Shown: positions 31,232 through 40,631 of the stretch, one piece after another
How positions within the stretch are numbered: the first letter of the stretch is position 1
Layout of the letters: each line of letters begins with the position of its first letter
Assembly (NCBI GenBank): GCA_902782225.1
Contig: CACZMF010000009.1
Location: 22,449 to 86,448, forward strand
Source of the DNA: an uncultured Bacteroidia bacterium
GTDB taxonomy: Bacteria; Bacteroidota; Bacteroidia; Bacteroidales; UBA932
Direction of reading: 5' to 3'
DNA length: 64,000 nucleotides
Position numbers and translations under genes: made by a program
Notes under the pieces: model-generated
Seen by the model: the letters and a program-made list of their open reading frames with translations, nothing else
Database searches by the model: none
Told to the model about the DNA's origin: nothing

Positions 31232-32542
31232 ATGAGAGTATTCACAGAAGAGACTATAGCCCGGGCGTGCCGGCAGCTCAACATCGCCAGCCCCGGCAAG
31301 GCCACGATCATGGACAACTCCAAACTGTCTGCCTACCTCGAGACACAGACAGGCATACCCGTGATCCACATGGAGTTAGGTTCTCCCGGATTCGCCCCCA
31401 ACCGCATAGGCATCGAAGCCGAAAAGGCGGCCCTCGACGCAGGGGTCGGCTCGGGCTATCCTCCAACCGACGGCCTGCCGGTGCTGAAAGAAGCCTCGTC
31501 CCGTTTCGTCAAGGCATTCCTGGGCATAGACCTTCCCCCTCTCTACCACATCCCCACCACCGGCTCCATGCTGGGTGCCTTCGGGGCCCTTGCCGGAGTG
31601 TCGCAGTGCTTCGAAGGCCGCAGCAGAATCCTGGTCCTGGAGCCCAGCTTCTCCGCCAACAAGCAGCAGATGGCCATACTCGGCACACCCTGGAAAGGCC
31701 TGGAAATCGCAGACTTGCGCGCAAAAGGCCTGGAGCAGGCGCTCAGGGCGGAGCTCTCCGGCGGCGACTATGCCGGAATCATGTATTCCAACCCCAACAA
31801 CCCGTCATGGATGTGCCTGACGGAGGAGGAGCTCGCAGTCATAGCAGGCCTTGCCCGCGAGACCGGAGCCGTGGTGATAGAAGACCTTGCATACTTCTGC
31901 ATGGACCTTCGCGGCAGCGGCTACGGCACCCCCTACATCGAGCCCTACCCGCCCACGGTGGCCCGCTACACCGACAACTACATCATACTGCTGTCCGCCT
32001 CAAAGATCTTCTCCTACGCAGGCCAGCGCATAGGCGTGATGTGCGTCGGGCCCGGGCTCTACCACACCCGCTTCCCTGCCCTTGCGGCCCGATACGGAGG
32101 CTCCGGCATCTTCGGCCTTTCGATCACCGGCTGCATACTGGACATGATCACCTCAGGCTGCACGGCGAGCACCCAGTACGGGCTTGCCGCAATGATGGAC
32201 AGCAGTTGCGAGGGGCGTCTGGACTTCGTCTCTGACGTCAGCGAATACGGCGCCAGGGCTGCCAGGATGAAGGAAATCTTCCTGCGTCATGGTTTTACGC
32301 TCAGCTATGCGGATGATGCCCGCGGGCCACTGGGAGACGGATTCTTCTTCACCCTTAGCCGCGCCGGAATGGACAGCGGCCAGCTCGTGGACGCACTGCT
32401 TGCCTACGGGGTGAGCACCGTGAGCCTTGAGAAAATGGGCAGCGCACGCAACGGCGTACGAGTCTGCTCCAGCCGCATCAAAGGCGACCAGTTCGAACTT
32501 CTCGAAGAGCGTATGGCGGCATTCGACGCCGACCTGCGCTAG
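31232..32542 (+). CDS. Pyridoxal-phosphate aminotransferase, class I/II
   Basis: 436 residues from ATG 31232. Fold-type I features are PTTGSMLGAF (cofactor phosphate region), the YSNPNNPSWMCLT motif (Asn contacting PLP), VVIEDLAYFCMD (Asp contacting the pyridine nitrogen) and LLSASKIFSYAGQRIG with the Schiff-base Lys. The gene lies 2 bp after the AroD-AroA fusion, so an aromatic amino-acid transaminase role is plausible, though the exact substrate is not readable. It ends 4 bp inside the convergent SGNH hydrolase gene. Confidence 0.9.
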   Translation: MRVFTEETIARACRQLNIASPGKATIMDNSKLSAYLETQTGIPVIHMELGSPGFAPNRIGIEAEKAALDAGVGSGYPPTDGLPVLKEASSRFVKAFLGIDLPPLYHIPTTGSMLGAFGALAGVSQCFEGRSRILVLEPSFSANKQQMAILGTPWKGLEIADLRAKGLEQALRAELSGGDYAGIMYSNPNNPSWMCLTEEELAVIAGLARETGAVVIEDLAYFCMDLRGSGYGTPYIEPYPPTVARYTDNYIILLSASKIFSYAGQRIGVMCVGPGLYHTRFPALAARYGGSGIFGLSITGCILDMITSGCTASTQYGLAAMMDSSCEGRLDFVSDVSEYGARAARMKEIFLRHGFTLSYADDARGPLGDGFFFTLSRAGMDSGQLVDALLAYGVSTVSLEKMGSARNGVRVCSSRIKGDQFELLEERMAAFDADLR

Positions 32543-33645
32543 CGGATTCCGTACTTGCGGAGTATCCTCAGGACGGGCTTTTCGATCGATTTCGCCCAGA
32601 GGGTGTAGCCGTAATTGTCGGGGTGGACGCCGTCCACGCTGGCCTCGTGGCTGGCCGGGCAGGCATCGGGGCAGATAAAATAGACGTCTTTGTATTTCCT
32701 GCGTCCTTCGGGGCTTGATTTGAGCTCCTTGAATATGGAAGCGGCCATGTCCATCTTGGCCTGCTCCTTCTCGTCCTCGGCCGTGTTGAAATTGCGCCTT
32801 TCGCGGTAGATGGTCTGCTGGAAGATCATGGGCTTGCCGGGATGTGCAGCTATCATCCTGTCGATGAAGGGCACCAGGCGTTCGCGTATCATGTCGGCTT
32901 TGGGGTTGGAGAAGGCATCGAACACGAAGGCGTCGGCATCCACATCCACCAGCACGCTGCAGAAGTAATCCTGCAGCATGCACCTGCCGCTGCAGCCCAG
33001 GGAAAGCATCTGGATGCCGGTGGCGCGGGAGAACTGGGCCGGGTAGGCCATTCCGGCACGGGAGGTGCTGGAGCCGTGGGTGTAGCTGGAGCCCCATATC
33101 GCCACGCGGTGGCGGAAAGGATTCCCGGCCGCCTGGATGGATGCGCCCTTCTCCACGCCCACCTTTATGGAGTACTCTTCGCTGTAGAGGGGAAAGTAGA
33201 GCAGGAATTCATGCTCCGAGCCGTCCATGCTGCTGATGAGCGTGACGGGGTCGGACAGTTTGGTCCTTCCGGTCACGCCGGACGAGGCCCATATCCACCT
33301 GCCGCCCTCGCGGACATAGAGGTCGTAGCCGCGGGCAGAGATGATGTTGGTGTTGACGGGATCGTCGACGTGGCCGTAGCTGGTGAGTATGCTTATGCTC
33401 CTGGAGTCGGTCCTGAACGCGCAGGCCATTCCGGAGGTCATGCGCACCATCTCGTTCTCGCGCTTGGTGAAGCCCTTGTAGAGGGTCGTGTCCACCCTGT
33501 GGTAGGGATTGGCCGTCTTGCCGGGCATCAGTTTTCCCACGAGGGTGAGCTCCGACGCTTCGGTGTAGACATATTCGACACTGGCGGCGGAAGCAAGCTG
33601 CAGCGTGGCCGCAAGAAGCAAAAAAATGAAGAAGGTCTTTTTCAT
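32539..33645 (-). CDS. Exported SGNH/GDSL-type hydrolase
   Basis: 368 residues from ATG 33645 (MKKTFFIFLLLAATLQLASA, a signal peptide); an upstream ATG at 33663 overlaps the promoter and is less likely. The N-terminal 180 residues form a beta-rich accessory domain seen in Bacteroidota sugar esterases. The catalytic domain has WGSSYTHGSS (block I Ser), CSGRCMLQ (block II Gly), DAFSNPKAD (block III) and DGVHPDNYG (block V Asp and His). It probably removes acyl groups from glycans in the periplasm or outside. Target unknown. Confidence 0.85.
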   Translation of the reverse strand: MKKTFFIFLLLAATLQLASAASVEYVYTEASELTLVGKLMPGKTANPYHRVDTTLYKGFTKRENEMVRMTSGMACAFRTDSRSISILTSYGHVDDPVNTNIISARGYDLYVREGGRWIWASSGVTGRTKLSDPVTLISSMDGSEHEFLLYFPLYSEEYSIKVGVEKGASIQAAGNPFRHRVAIWGSSYTHGSSTSRAGMAYPAQFSRATGIQMLSLGCSGRCMLQDYFCSVLVDVDADAFVFDAFSNPKADMIRERLVPFIDRMIAAHPGKPMIFQQTIYRERRNFNTAEDEKEQAKMDMAASIFKELKSSPEGRRKYKDVYFICPDACPASHEASVDGVHPDNYGYTLWAKSIEKPVLRILRKYGIR

Positions 33646-33662
33646 CGTAAGATAAGTTTCCA

Positions 33663-33680
33663 CAAATATATTTATATTTG
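33663..33680. promoter_or_regulatory. Back-to-back divergent -7 boxes
   Basis: CAAATATA (33663-33670, minus strand TATATTTG) and TATATTTG (33673-33680, plus strand) are separated by only 2 bp. They serve the SGNH hydrolase and the 156-aa barrel gene and cannot both be bound at once. Confidence 0.65.
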
Positions 33681-33706
33681 CGATAATTAACTAAAGAATA
33701 ATCGAG

Positions 33707-34177
33707 ATGAAAAAAGTACTTGTCTCCTTGATTGCCGCTATCGCACTCTGCATCAGCGCATCTGCCCAGAGAACTTCCGTGCCCTACGCCGGAATCAGCG
33801 TCATATTCAACTCCAAGAGCGAGACCGGCGCCGGTCTTGTCGGCGGTTTCCGCAACTACAACAGAGACAAATTCGTGTCCGTGGGCATCGGAGCTGAAGG
33901 CTACACCTTCTTCGTGCCCAACACCAAGCAGTTCGGCATTTTCGGGGTTCCTGAAATCGGCATTGCCATCGGTCCCCGCAGTTTCAAGGTCTATCCCCAT
34001 ACCGGCCTGATGTTCGGCTACGACACCGTGACCGCCGGCTTCGCCTGGGGCGGCAAGAACGGCCTCGCCTTCGACTTCGGAAGGAATTTCACCCTTGACT
34101 TCTCGACCTACTCGCCGAGCTACAACTTCCTGGCTTCCACCTACGCGATCGGACTGATCTGGCGCTTCGGCAGGTAG
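33707..34177 (+). CDS. Small outer-membrane-barrel-like exported protein
   Basis: 156 residues with a signal peptide (MKKVLVSLIAAIALCISASAQ). The rest is short beta strands separated by turns (YAGISVIFNSKSETGAGLVGGF, VSVGIGAEGYTFFV, FGIFGVPEIGIAIG) ending in YAIGLIWRFGR, the aromatic end expected for outer-membrane insertion. Function unknown. It is followed 16 bp downstream by the patatin-like protein and may be co-transcribed with it. Confidence 0.7.
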   Translation: MKKVLVSLIAAIALCISASAQRTSVPYAGISVIFNSKSETGAGLVGGFRNYNRDKFVSVGIGAEGYTFFVPNTKQFGIFGVPEIGIAIGPRSFKVYPHTGLMFGYDTVTAGFAWGGKNGLAFDFGRNFTLDFSTYSPSYNFLASTYAIGLIWRFGR

Positions 34178-34193
34178 CCTGCGCCCGACGGCC

Positions 34194-36572
34194 ATGAAAC
34201 GTATTCTGCTGGCTGCTTGCTGCGTCCTGGCGTCCATCGGCGTCGGGGCGCAGTCCACAAGTATCACCGGCTTCGGGCTCGACAAGTCCGACAAAGAGGC
34301 GGTCCGGCAGATTCAGGAGCGGATGGACAAGATCCACCGCCTCCAGCACCGCCCCACTGTGGCCCTCGTGCTCGGCGGAGGCGGCGCGAAGGGCGCCTCC
34401 CATATTGGAGCCATCAAGCGCATCGAAGAGCTCGGCATCCCTGTGGACATGGTGCTGGGCACCAGCATAGGAGGCCTCGTCGGAGGCATGTACGCCCTCG
34501 GTTATGACGGCAACTACCTCGACTCCCTCATACGTTCGATAGACTGGGAGCTTGCCCTCAGCGACAACATTCCCCGCAGCCGGGTGGCCCGGTCGCAGCT
34601 CAAATACAAGGAATCGTTCATCGCATCCATCCCGTTCTACCATAGGGACGAGGTGGAAAAGGACCTGAAACTCAAGGATATACTACTCTCCCGTTCGCTG
34701 GCCCCCTACCAGAGCGTGCTGAAGAACAACCTCCTCCGCGGCCTGCCGTCCGGAGTGGTGGAGGGGCAGAATATCTACAACATCTTCACCAGCGTCTCCG
34801 CCGGCTATGCCGATTCCCTGGATTTCTTCTCCCTGCCAATCCCCTTTGCCTGCGTCGCCACGGATATGGCTTCCGGCAACGCCAAGATATGGCACAGCGG
34901 AGACCTTGCCACGGCGATGCGCTCCACGATGGCCATCCCGGGACTCTTCACTCCCGTGCGCAACGGCGGGATGGTGCTACTGGACGGAGGCATGCTCAAC
35001 AATTTCCCGGTAGACCTGGCCGTGAAAATGGGCGCCGACATTGTCATCGGCGTGGACATCTCGGACGAGAACCACGAGTTCTACTCGCTCAACAACATGA
35101 TGGACATACTCTGGCGGGGCCTCGACATCTTCTCCAACGACGACTACCAGCTCCATCCGGAGATCACCGACGTGCGCATCAAGCCCGACCTGCACGAATT
35201 CAACATCCTGAGTTTCAACACGGAAGCGATTGCCACCATCCTTGGCCGAGGCTCTGAAGCCGCACTTGCGGCAGACAAGGAGCTGCAGGTGGTAAGGCAC
35301 CTGACCAGGGCTGCCGGCAGGCACCTGCAGGCCCCTCCGGCCCGCGACGTCAACGAGGAGGCGCTGCAGATCGGCGGCATCGACCTCGAGGGCGTGGCCC
35401 CCGCCGACACCGCCTTCGTGCGCGCCTTGCTTTCAATTTACCCCGGCGACCGGCTCACAAGGGCGGACATCGAAAGGGAGACCTCCAAGGTCTTCGGCAC
35501 CGGCGCCTTCGAACACGTGTCGTACCGTCTCACAGGGGCGCAGGAGCCCTACCGGCTGAAGATAGTCTGCCGCCAGGGCCCCGTCCACCACTTCGGCCTG
35601 GGCCTGCGCATCGACACGGAAGAAGTCACCTCCCTGCTGCTCAATTTCGGATTCAACGTCCACGACCTGAGCGGCCACGTGTTTGAGACCACCATGAAGA
35701 TTGCCAACAACCCCTACATCGAAGGCCGCTACAGCTACCGCCCCCGCAAAGGCCCCACGTTCAACCTGACCTCGTCGCTCAAGGTGGTGAACCGCAATCA
35801 GTTCAACTTCATGGGCAACCTCTTCTCGTTCGAATGCACGGACGTGCGCCAGGAGGCCTACCTTTCCTGGGAGCGGCGCCGCGCCTGGGCCTATCGCATA
35901 GGGGTGCGCAACGACTACTACGCCTTCGGCTCATTGCTCACTGACAAGCCGCTCGTGGACTTCGACTCACGGAACCAGACCAACGACTACCTGTCGCTCT
36001 GGACCGACTTTTCCGTGGACACCTTCGACGACGCCTTCTTCCCTCGCTCAGGCTGGCAGACGCTGGCCAGCTACAGCTTCAATCCCGGGGGCCTGGCCAC
36101 CCGCTCGGCGCCCTTCCACACCATGCAGCTCAACGCCAAAGCGGCATTCAGCCCGCTTTCGTGGCTCACGATACTGCCTTCCGCCGAGGTCCGCAACCTG
36201 TTCGGCAAAGAAATCCCGCTGCCCTACGGCAACATAATAGGCGGACAGCTCAGGGGCCGCTACCTGGACCAGCAGATCCCCTTCATAGGGATACCCAATG
36301 CTTCCGCCGCGCTCCCGGCCCTTGCAGTAACGGGGCTCGAAGTGCGCGCGAATCCATGGAAAAACCAGTATTTCTCCCTGAGCGCCGCGGCAGGAGCCAC
36401 CGCCGACAACATTCCGGATTACTTCAACCCCGAAGGCAGCACCCTGGGCTTCTACGGCTTCGGGCTGGAATATGCCATCGGCACACCTGCCGGACCGGTC
36501 AAGGCAAACCTCAACTGGTCAAGCGTTTCCAAAGCCCTGGGACTCTATGTCTCGCTGGGATTCGACTTCTGA
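34194..36572 (+). CDS. Patatin-like phospholipase with C-terminal outer-membrane barrel (PlpD / type Vd-like)
   Basis: 792 residues. After a signal peptide (1-19) comes a patatin domain with the oxyanion GGGGAKGASHIGAIK, the nucleophile motif GTSIGG and the Asp of LLDGGMLNNFP, which together form the Ser-Asp dyad. A POTRA-like section (about 390-470) and a 16-strand-type barrel (about 480-792, ending YVSLGFDF) follow. This is the layout of PlpD-type secreted lipases anchored in the outer membrane. It should hydrolyse phospholipid acyl chains. Its last 28 bp overlap the convergent HAD gene. Confidence 0.92.
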   Translation: MKRILLAACCVLASIGVGAQSTSITGFGLDKSDKEAVRQIQERMDKIHRLQHRPTVALVLGGGGAKGASHIGAIKRIEELGIPVDMVLGTSIGGLVGGMYALGYDGNYLDSLIRSIDWELALSDNIPRSRVARSQLKYKESFIASIPFYHRDEVEKDLKLKDILLSRSLAPYQSVLKNNLLRGLPSGVVEGQNIYNIFTSVSAGYADSLDFFSLPIPFACVATDMASGNAKIWHSGDLATAMRSTMAIPGLFTPVRNGGMVLLDGGMLNNFPVDLAVKMGADIVIGVDISDENHEFYSLNNMMDILWRGLDIFSNDDYQLHPEITDVRIKPDLHEFNILSFNTEAIATILGRGSEAALAADKELQVVRHLTRAAGRHLQAPPARDVNEEALQIGGIDLEGVAPADTAFVRALLSIYPGDRLTRADIERETSKVFGTGAFEHVSYRLTGAQEPYRLKIVCRQGPVHHFGLGLRIDTEEVTSLLLNFGFNVHDLSGHVFETTMKIANNPYIEGRYSYRPRKGPTFNLTSSLKVVNRNQFNFMGNLFSFECTDVRQEAYLSWERRRAWAYRIGVRNDYYAFGSLLTDKPLVDFDSRNQTNDYLSLWTDFSVDTFDDAFFPRSGWQTLASYSFNPGGLATRSAPFHTMQLNAKAAFSPLSWLTILPSAEVRNLFGKEIPLPYGNIIGGQLRGRYLDQQIPFIGIPNASAALPALAVTGLEVRANPWKNQYFSLSAAAGATADNIPDYFNPEGSTLGFYGFGLEYAIGTPAGPVKANLNWSSVSKALGLYVSLGFDF

Positions 36573-37198
36573 TTTATTTCATCGAGTGCGCCGGTCACGA
36601 GCGTCCTGAGATTGTCGGTCCCGGGACGGTAGTGTATTGCGTGCATCCCCACGGCAATAGCCCCGTCCACGTTTTTGCGTGAATCGTCTATAAAGAGGCA
36701 CTCCTCCGGCCTGCAGCCGCTTTCGGAAATGGCCGTGAGATAGATTTCCGGATCGGGCTTGAGCATACGCATCTCGTGCGAGAAGAAGAGCTTCTTGAAA
36801 CTCCCCTCCAGCGGAAGCCCGGCGCCTTCGAAGTTGGGGATATGGAGGCGCATCGACACGGGGTTGTTGTTGCTCAGCATATAGACATCATAGACCTGCG
36901 ACAGCTCCTTGACCAGCGCCACGTCATCGGGCTGCGGCGTGCCGAAAAACTGTGACTGGCAATACATTATGGTGTCTCTGCCGGTGCCGGGGCGGCAATG
37001 CCTCCGGCATTCCTCCATGAAGCCCTCATAGTCCAGGGCACCCTTCTCTATATCAAGGAAGAACCCGTGCTGGTGGCAGGGATCGAGATATTTGTCTATG
37101 TCCTCAAATCCGGCGATTTCGCGGTAGGCCTTGATGCACCGGTTCATATCCAGGGGCAGCAGCACGCCGCCCATATCAAAAAAGACAGCTTTGATCAT
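36545..37198 (-). CDS. HAD-superfamily phosphatase, subfamily IA
   Basis: 217 residues from ATG 37198, which gives the normal start MIKAVFFDMGGVLLPL with the catalytic Asp. Other HAD motifs are MLSNNNP (motif II), KKLFFSHEMRMLKPDPEIY (motif III Lys) and CLFIDDSRKN (motif IV Asp pair). It resembles YihX-like sugar-phosphate phosphatases. It follows the PEP-utilising enzyme by 2 bp, so it belongs to that three-gene minus-strand operon. Its C-terminal end overlaps the convergent patatin gene by 28 bp. Confidence 0.9.
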   Translation of the reverse strand: MIKAVFFDMGGVLLPLDMNRCIKAYREIAGFEDIDKYLDPCHQHGFFLDIEKGALDYEGFMEECRRHCRPGTGRDTIMYCQSQFFGTPQPDDVALVKELSQVYDVYMLSNNNPVSMRLHIPNFEGAGLPLEGSFKKLFFSHEMRMLKPDPEIYLTAISESGCRPEECLFIDDSRKNVDGAIAVGMHAIHYRPGTDNLRTLVTGALDEINQKSNPSET

Positions 37199-37200
37199 AG

Positions 37201-39540
37201 TCAGATGATTGTTATAGTTCCTTTGCCCGCATCCATCTTGATGCGGTCTCCGTTCTTCAGGAATTTCGTGGCGCCTTTCACGTTCACGACGGTGGGAAGG
37301 CCGTATTCCCGGGCCACGACGGCACCGTGCGACAGGGAGGAGCCGATCTCCGTCACGAGGCCGCTGACGATGGAGTAGTAGGGACTCCATCCTATGTCGG
37401 TGAATTTGGCCACCATTATCTCCCCGCGCTGCAGCTGGTTCGCATCCTCAGCGGAATTGACTATGTGGACTATGCCTTCGCATTCCCCGTTGGAGACGGG
37501 CACCCCGCGCAGCACGCCGTCGGAAGGGTCCACGTCGAAGACGTCCGCGACGGGTTTGCCGATGTAGATATCGTCAAACGACAGCCCTTCCTGGATAGCG
37601 TGAGCCTTGCGCCTCCTTTCTGCGGCCTTCTGCAGGGAGGAATCGCCTTCAATCAGCCGTCCGATTTCCTCGTGGGTGAGGAAATAGATCAGGTCCGCAT
37701 CCGGAAGCAGCCCCGCTGCCACCAGCTGCTCCGCAAGGCGGGCATACTGCGTCTTGAACATATCTATGAGCAGGATCAGCTCCGACTTGGTGGATTCGCG
37801 GTCCACGACTCCCTGCCTGGATTTCTTTGCATAAGATATCGCAGCCGCCTTGAGCAGCGGATTCTTGATGAACGAGAATTCCCTGCCATAGTCGATTTTC
37901 TCCTCCTTCTGCTCCAGGTTCATCGGCGAGCGGATGATGCTCAGGAGGTAATTCATAAGCGAAATCTCATCCTCCCGCCATGGCTTGTTGCGCATCTCGG
38001 CCTCCTTGATGCAGCGGTGGCCGTGGCGCGACAGGAAGGCCCGGTATTCAGCGTCCAGTTCTGCATTGCCCTTTATGAATGCCAGGAGTTCTTCCGCGCT
38101 GAAGCCCTCCGCTTCCGGGCGGCGCGCCTTTATGGAACCCGCCAGCGTCTGGAGGCGCTGCAGGATGTCGGCGCTCTCTATGCCGGGGATGTTCGAAAGC
38201 AGGTGCGACACGAACGACTGATACTTCCGCTTGTCCGGGAAATACTTGTCCACCATCATATAGAGGGTGCTGGAGGCGCTGCCTGAATATGCCGAAGCAG
38301 CATAATGGTAGATGAGGCTTTCGTCCAGATAGGCTATGTTGGCGTCGATGCTCCGGTATAATTCCCGGCACGAAGACGTGTCGGCAAAGTGCACTTTATC
38401 CAGCATCCTGCCGAACTTCTTCATTGCGCGCCTTCCGGAAAACACGAATTTGAGGAACTTTGCCGAATTGATGATCCGGACCAGGGGGCTGGAAAATTTC
38501 GCCTGCACCGGGGGATAATCGTGATACTCCCCCATTATGGACAGGTTCATCGACTGAGGATTGGCGATCCCGACCTTCGCATACATATTGTAGAGCAGGT
38601 TCATGTCGAAGAACAGATGCCCGGAAAATGAGGAAATCAGCCTCAGGGGCGGCTCCTCGGAGGGGGATTTATACACGCCGGCAAGCCACAGCATATACCG
38701 CATGCCGTAGTCAATTGCCTTTGCCGAAGTTGTCAAAGTCAGCGGAGTCACGGCACCGGGCATCATCTCCCCTACGTTACGTTTGGTGAAAAGGTGGGCG
38801 CTGATGTCGTCGTCGCGGTCGAATTCTTCGATGTCTATTATTTCCGTGGTGATGGGGCGCATCTGCAGAAGATACAGCACTCCGTCCTTTAGGGCCCATT
38901 CCACATCCATCTCCCCGCCGAAGTCCGACCTTATCTTCAACCCCGTGTCATACAGCAACCTGACCTCATCCTCGCTTAGCAGGGAGTCGCCGCATGGGCG
39001 GTAGCACTTTCTGGAAATCTGGTAGCGGCGGGCGCTCACCTGCCCGGACACCAGATTCTCGCCCTGGCCCCGGACCGCTTCGATCAGGATGGTGGCGCCG
39101 TTGTCCGGGGCGGCCGTGAAAAACACTCCGGCCTTGTCGCTGTCTATCATTTTCTGCACGACCACGTTCATCGCGGCCCCGCCCAGATTGAAATGTCCGG
39201 CATAATCGCTCACGCGGCCGGAATCAAGAGACGCGACACACTTCCTGATGCCGTCCATAAGGCCCTCGCGGCCGACCGACAGGCAAGTATCGTACTGGCC
39301 GGCATTCGACGCCCCGGCCTGATCCTCATTGGATGCGGAGGAGCGCACGGCCACAGTCTTGCAGCCAAGGGAGTCAAACGCCTGAAGCACAGCCGCTTCG
39401 TCTATCTGGTCGAGCTCCGTCAACACAAAGCCCGCAGGGACGTTGAAGCCCCGCCTGACCAGCAGATCCAGGCCCTTCGCCTTCCCTCCAGCAGAATTGT
39501 ATTTTTCTTCCGGTAACGATCCTAACTTATAAACTCTCAT
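37201..39540 (-). CDS. PEP-utilising phosphotransferase, PEP-synthase/Rph/PigC-like
   Basis: 779 residues from ATG 39540. The N-terminal ATP-grasp domain (about 10-290) has TVAVRSSASNEDQAGASNAGQYDTCLSV and ends DVEWALKDGVLYLLQMRPIT. A central 400-residue helical region follows, and then a swivelling phosphohistidine domain with GSSLSHGAVVAREYGLP (His about 738) near the C-terminus. This order (ATP-grasp, middle domain, His domain) is that of rifampin phosphotransferase and the prodigiosin enzyme PigC, not of full PEP synthase, which has a PEP-binding barrel last. The substrate is unknown. The gene overlaps the upstream lipocalin-like gene by 4 nt. Confidence 0.85.
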   Translation of the reverse strand: MRVYKLGSLPEEKYNSAGGKAKGLDLLVRRGFNVPAGFVLTELDQIDEAAVLQAFDSLGCKTVAVRSSASNEDQAGASNAGQYDTCLSVGREGLMDGIRKCVASLDSGRVSDYAGHFNLGGAAMNVVVQKMIDSDKAGVFFTAAPDNGATILIEAVRGQGENLVSGQVSARRYQISRKCYRPCGDSLLSEDEVRLLYDTGLKIRSDFGGEMDVEWALKDGVLYLLQMRPITTEIIDIEEFDRDDDISAHLFTKRNVGEMMPGAVTPLTLTTSAKAIDYGMRYMLWLAGVYKSPSEEPPLRLISSFSGHLFFDMNLLYNMYAKVGIANPQSMNLSIMGEYHDYPPVQAKFSSPLVRIINSAKFLKFVFSGRRAMKKFGRMLDKVHFADTSSCRELYRSIDANIAYLDESLIYHYAASAYSGSASSTLYMMVDKYFPDKRKYQSFVSHLLSNIPGIESADILQRLQTLAGSIKARRPEAEGFSAEELLAFIKGNAELDAEYRAFLSRHGHRCIKEAEMRNKPWREDEISLMNYLLSIIRSPMNLEQKEEKIDYGREFSFIKNPLLKAAAISYAKKSRQGVVDRESTKSELILLIDMFKTQYARLAEQLVAAGLLPDADLIYFLTHEEIGRLIEGDSSLQKAAERRRKAHAIQEGLSFDDIYIGKPVADVFDVDPSDGVLRGVPVSNGECEGIVHIVNSAEDANQLQRGEIMVAKFTDIGWSPYYSIVSGLVTEIGSSLSHGAVVAREYGLPTVVNVKGATKFLKNGDRIKMDAGKGTITII

Positions 39541-40553
39541 CTCTTTATCCCGCTCAGCGCCCTCTGGTTGAACCAGCGGTCCCTGTTGCCATTGAAGCCG
39601 ATTTCGAAGATGCCGCGGCACACTTTTCCGTCGATTGTGAATTCAGCTATGTTTTCGTGCAGGACATACTGCCCGTCCTGGAATCGGTAGATCACGCCCG
39701 CCAGCACCCTGGCGGCGACATTTATGGTGCGTCCGTCATCCAGGGCCACGGCAAAGGACAGCCCACCGGGCACGATGCCCTTGCCGATCTGCTCCAGGTC
39801 CAGGTCAGCACGCAGCCAGTAGTGCTGCCCGGCGCCGTCCCGGTAATTGCCCAGCTCCATGACGCTCATCGCAGGATAAGAGACCATGGAATAGTTGAAC
39901 TGGCACCCGGCCGACACTGCCATCAGCCACAGGTGGTTGTTCATATAGTTCCAGTCCCGCCTGCCGAACGAGTGGTCACGCACGCAGGGAAGCCGGAAGC
40001 CGGAAGTCTCGCCGTTGAGGGTCAAGGTACCTTCCAGGACGCCTTCCTGCTCATAATGGCACTGGCCGTCTATGGATTGCAGCTGCCCGAAAAACGCCTT
40101 GTTCCATTTTTCGTTGGCAATTCCGGTGGCCTTTCGCACAGCAGGCATATCGTTCGTGAAATCAATGGGTTCCTGCCCGGGAATGAAGGATGCGCTGAAC
40201 TCCGCTTCATCTCCTTCATCCAGCGTTCCCTTAAAAGAAAGAGTCCAGCGGTCGCCGTCCCTTTCGACCCGCACGGGCGCTTCGCCGGCAGGAAAAAGCT
40301 CCCGCTTCAAGGAGTGCAGTTTACCACCAAGATAAACTGCAAACCAGCTTTCCTCCGAATCCACCCTGAGGCCCAGGCGGGCATAGACCGACATCGATTC
40401 TCCGTGCGCCGAGAAATAATAGGAGTTGTTCACCATCGGATCGGCTTCTCCTTCCAGGGAAAAGCCCTCTGCATACTGGAAATCGAAAGGCTTCTGCGCC
40501 TTCCTCCTTTCCAGCACCTTGCACATTATCTTCTTTTTGAGAGCGAAAAACAT
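39537..40553 (-). CDS. Lipocalin-like protein (AttH/CrtC-like), partner of the PEP enzyme
   Basis: 338 residues from ATG 40553; an alternative start at 40526 would fit a GA-rich ribosome site. The sequence is beta-rich throughout. RDHSFGRRDWNYMNNHLWLMA in the middle resembles the Asp-His core of AttH/CrtC-like lipocalin domains, which include carotenoid hydratases. No signal peptide is seen. It is the first gene of an operon with the PEP-dependent enzyme and a HAD phosphatase, and its promoter faces that of a CrtI-like oxidoreductase. A role in modifying a hydrophobic metabolite is inferred from this context. Confidence 0.6.
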   Translation of the reverse strand: MFFALKKKIMCKVLERRKAQKPFDFQYAEGFSLEGEADPMVNNSYYFSAHGESMSVYARLGLRVDSEESWFAVYLGGKLHSLKRELFPAGEAPVRVERDGDRWTLSFKGTLDEGDEAEFSASFIPGQEPIDFTNDMPAVRKATGIANEKWNKAFFGQLQSIDGQCHYEQEGVLEGTLTLNGETSGFRLPCVRDHSFGRRDWNYMNNHLWLMAVSAGCQFNYSMVSYPAMSVMELGNYRDGAGQHYWLRADLDLEQIGKGIVPGGLSFAVALDDGRTINVAARVLAGVIYRFQDGQYVLHENIAEFTIDGKVCRGIFEIGFNGNRDRWFNQRALSGIKR

Positions 40554-40571
40554 ATAAAATTGTCCAGGGCG

Positions 40572-40609
40572 CAAAGTTACTGATAAATGGCTTATTATCC
40601 TTATATTTG
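40572..40609. promoter_or_regulatory. Divergent promoter region between lipocalin-like and CrtI-like genes
   Basis: Minus strand TAACTTTG at 40572-40579 for the operon on the left; plus strand TATATTTG at 40602-40609 for the oxidoreductase on the right. Confidence 0.6.
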
Positions 40610-40631
40610 TATCTGTTTTTAAGCGACAGTC

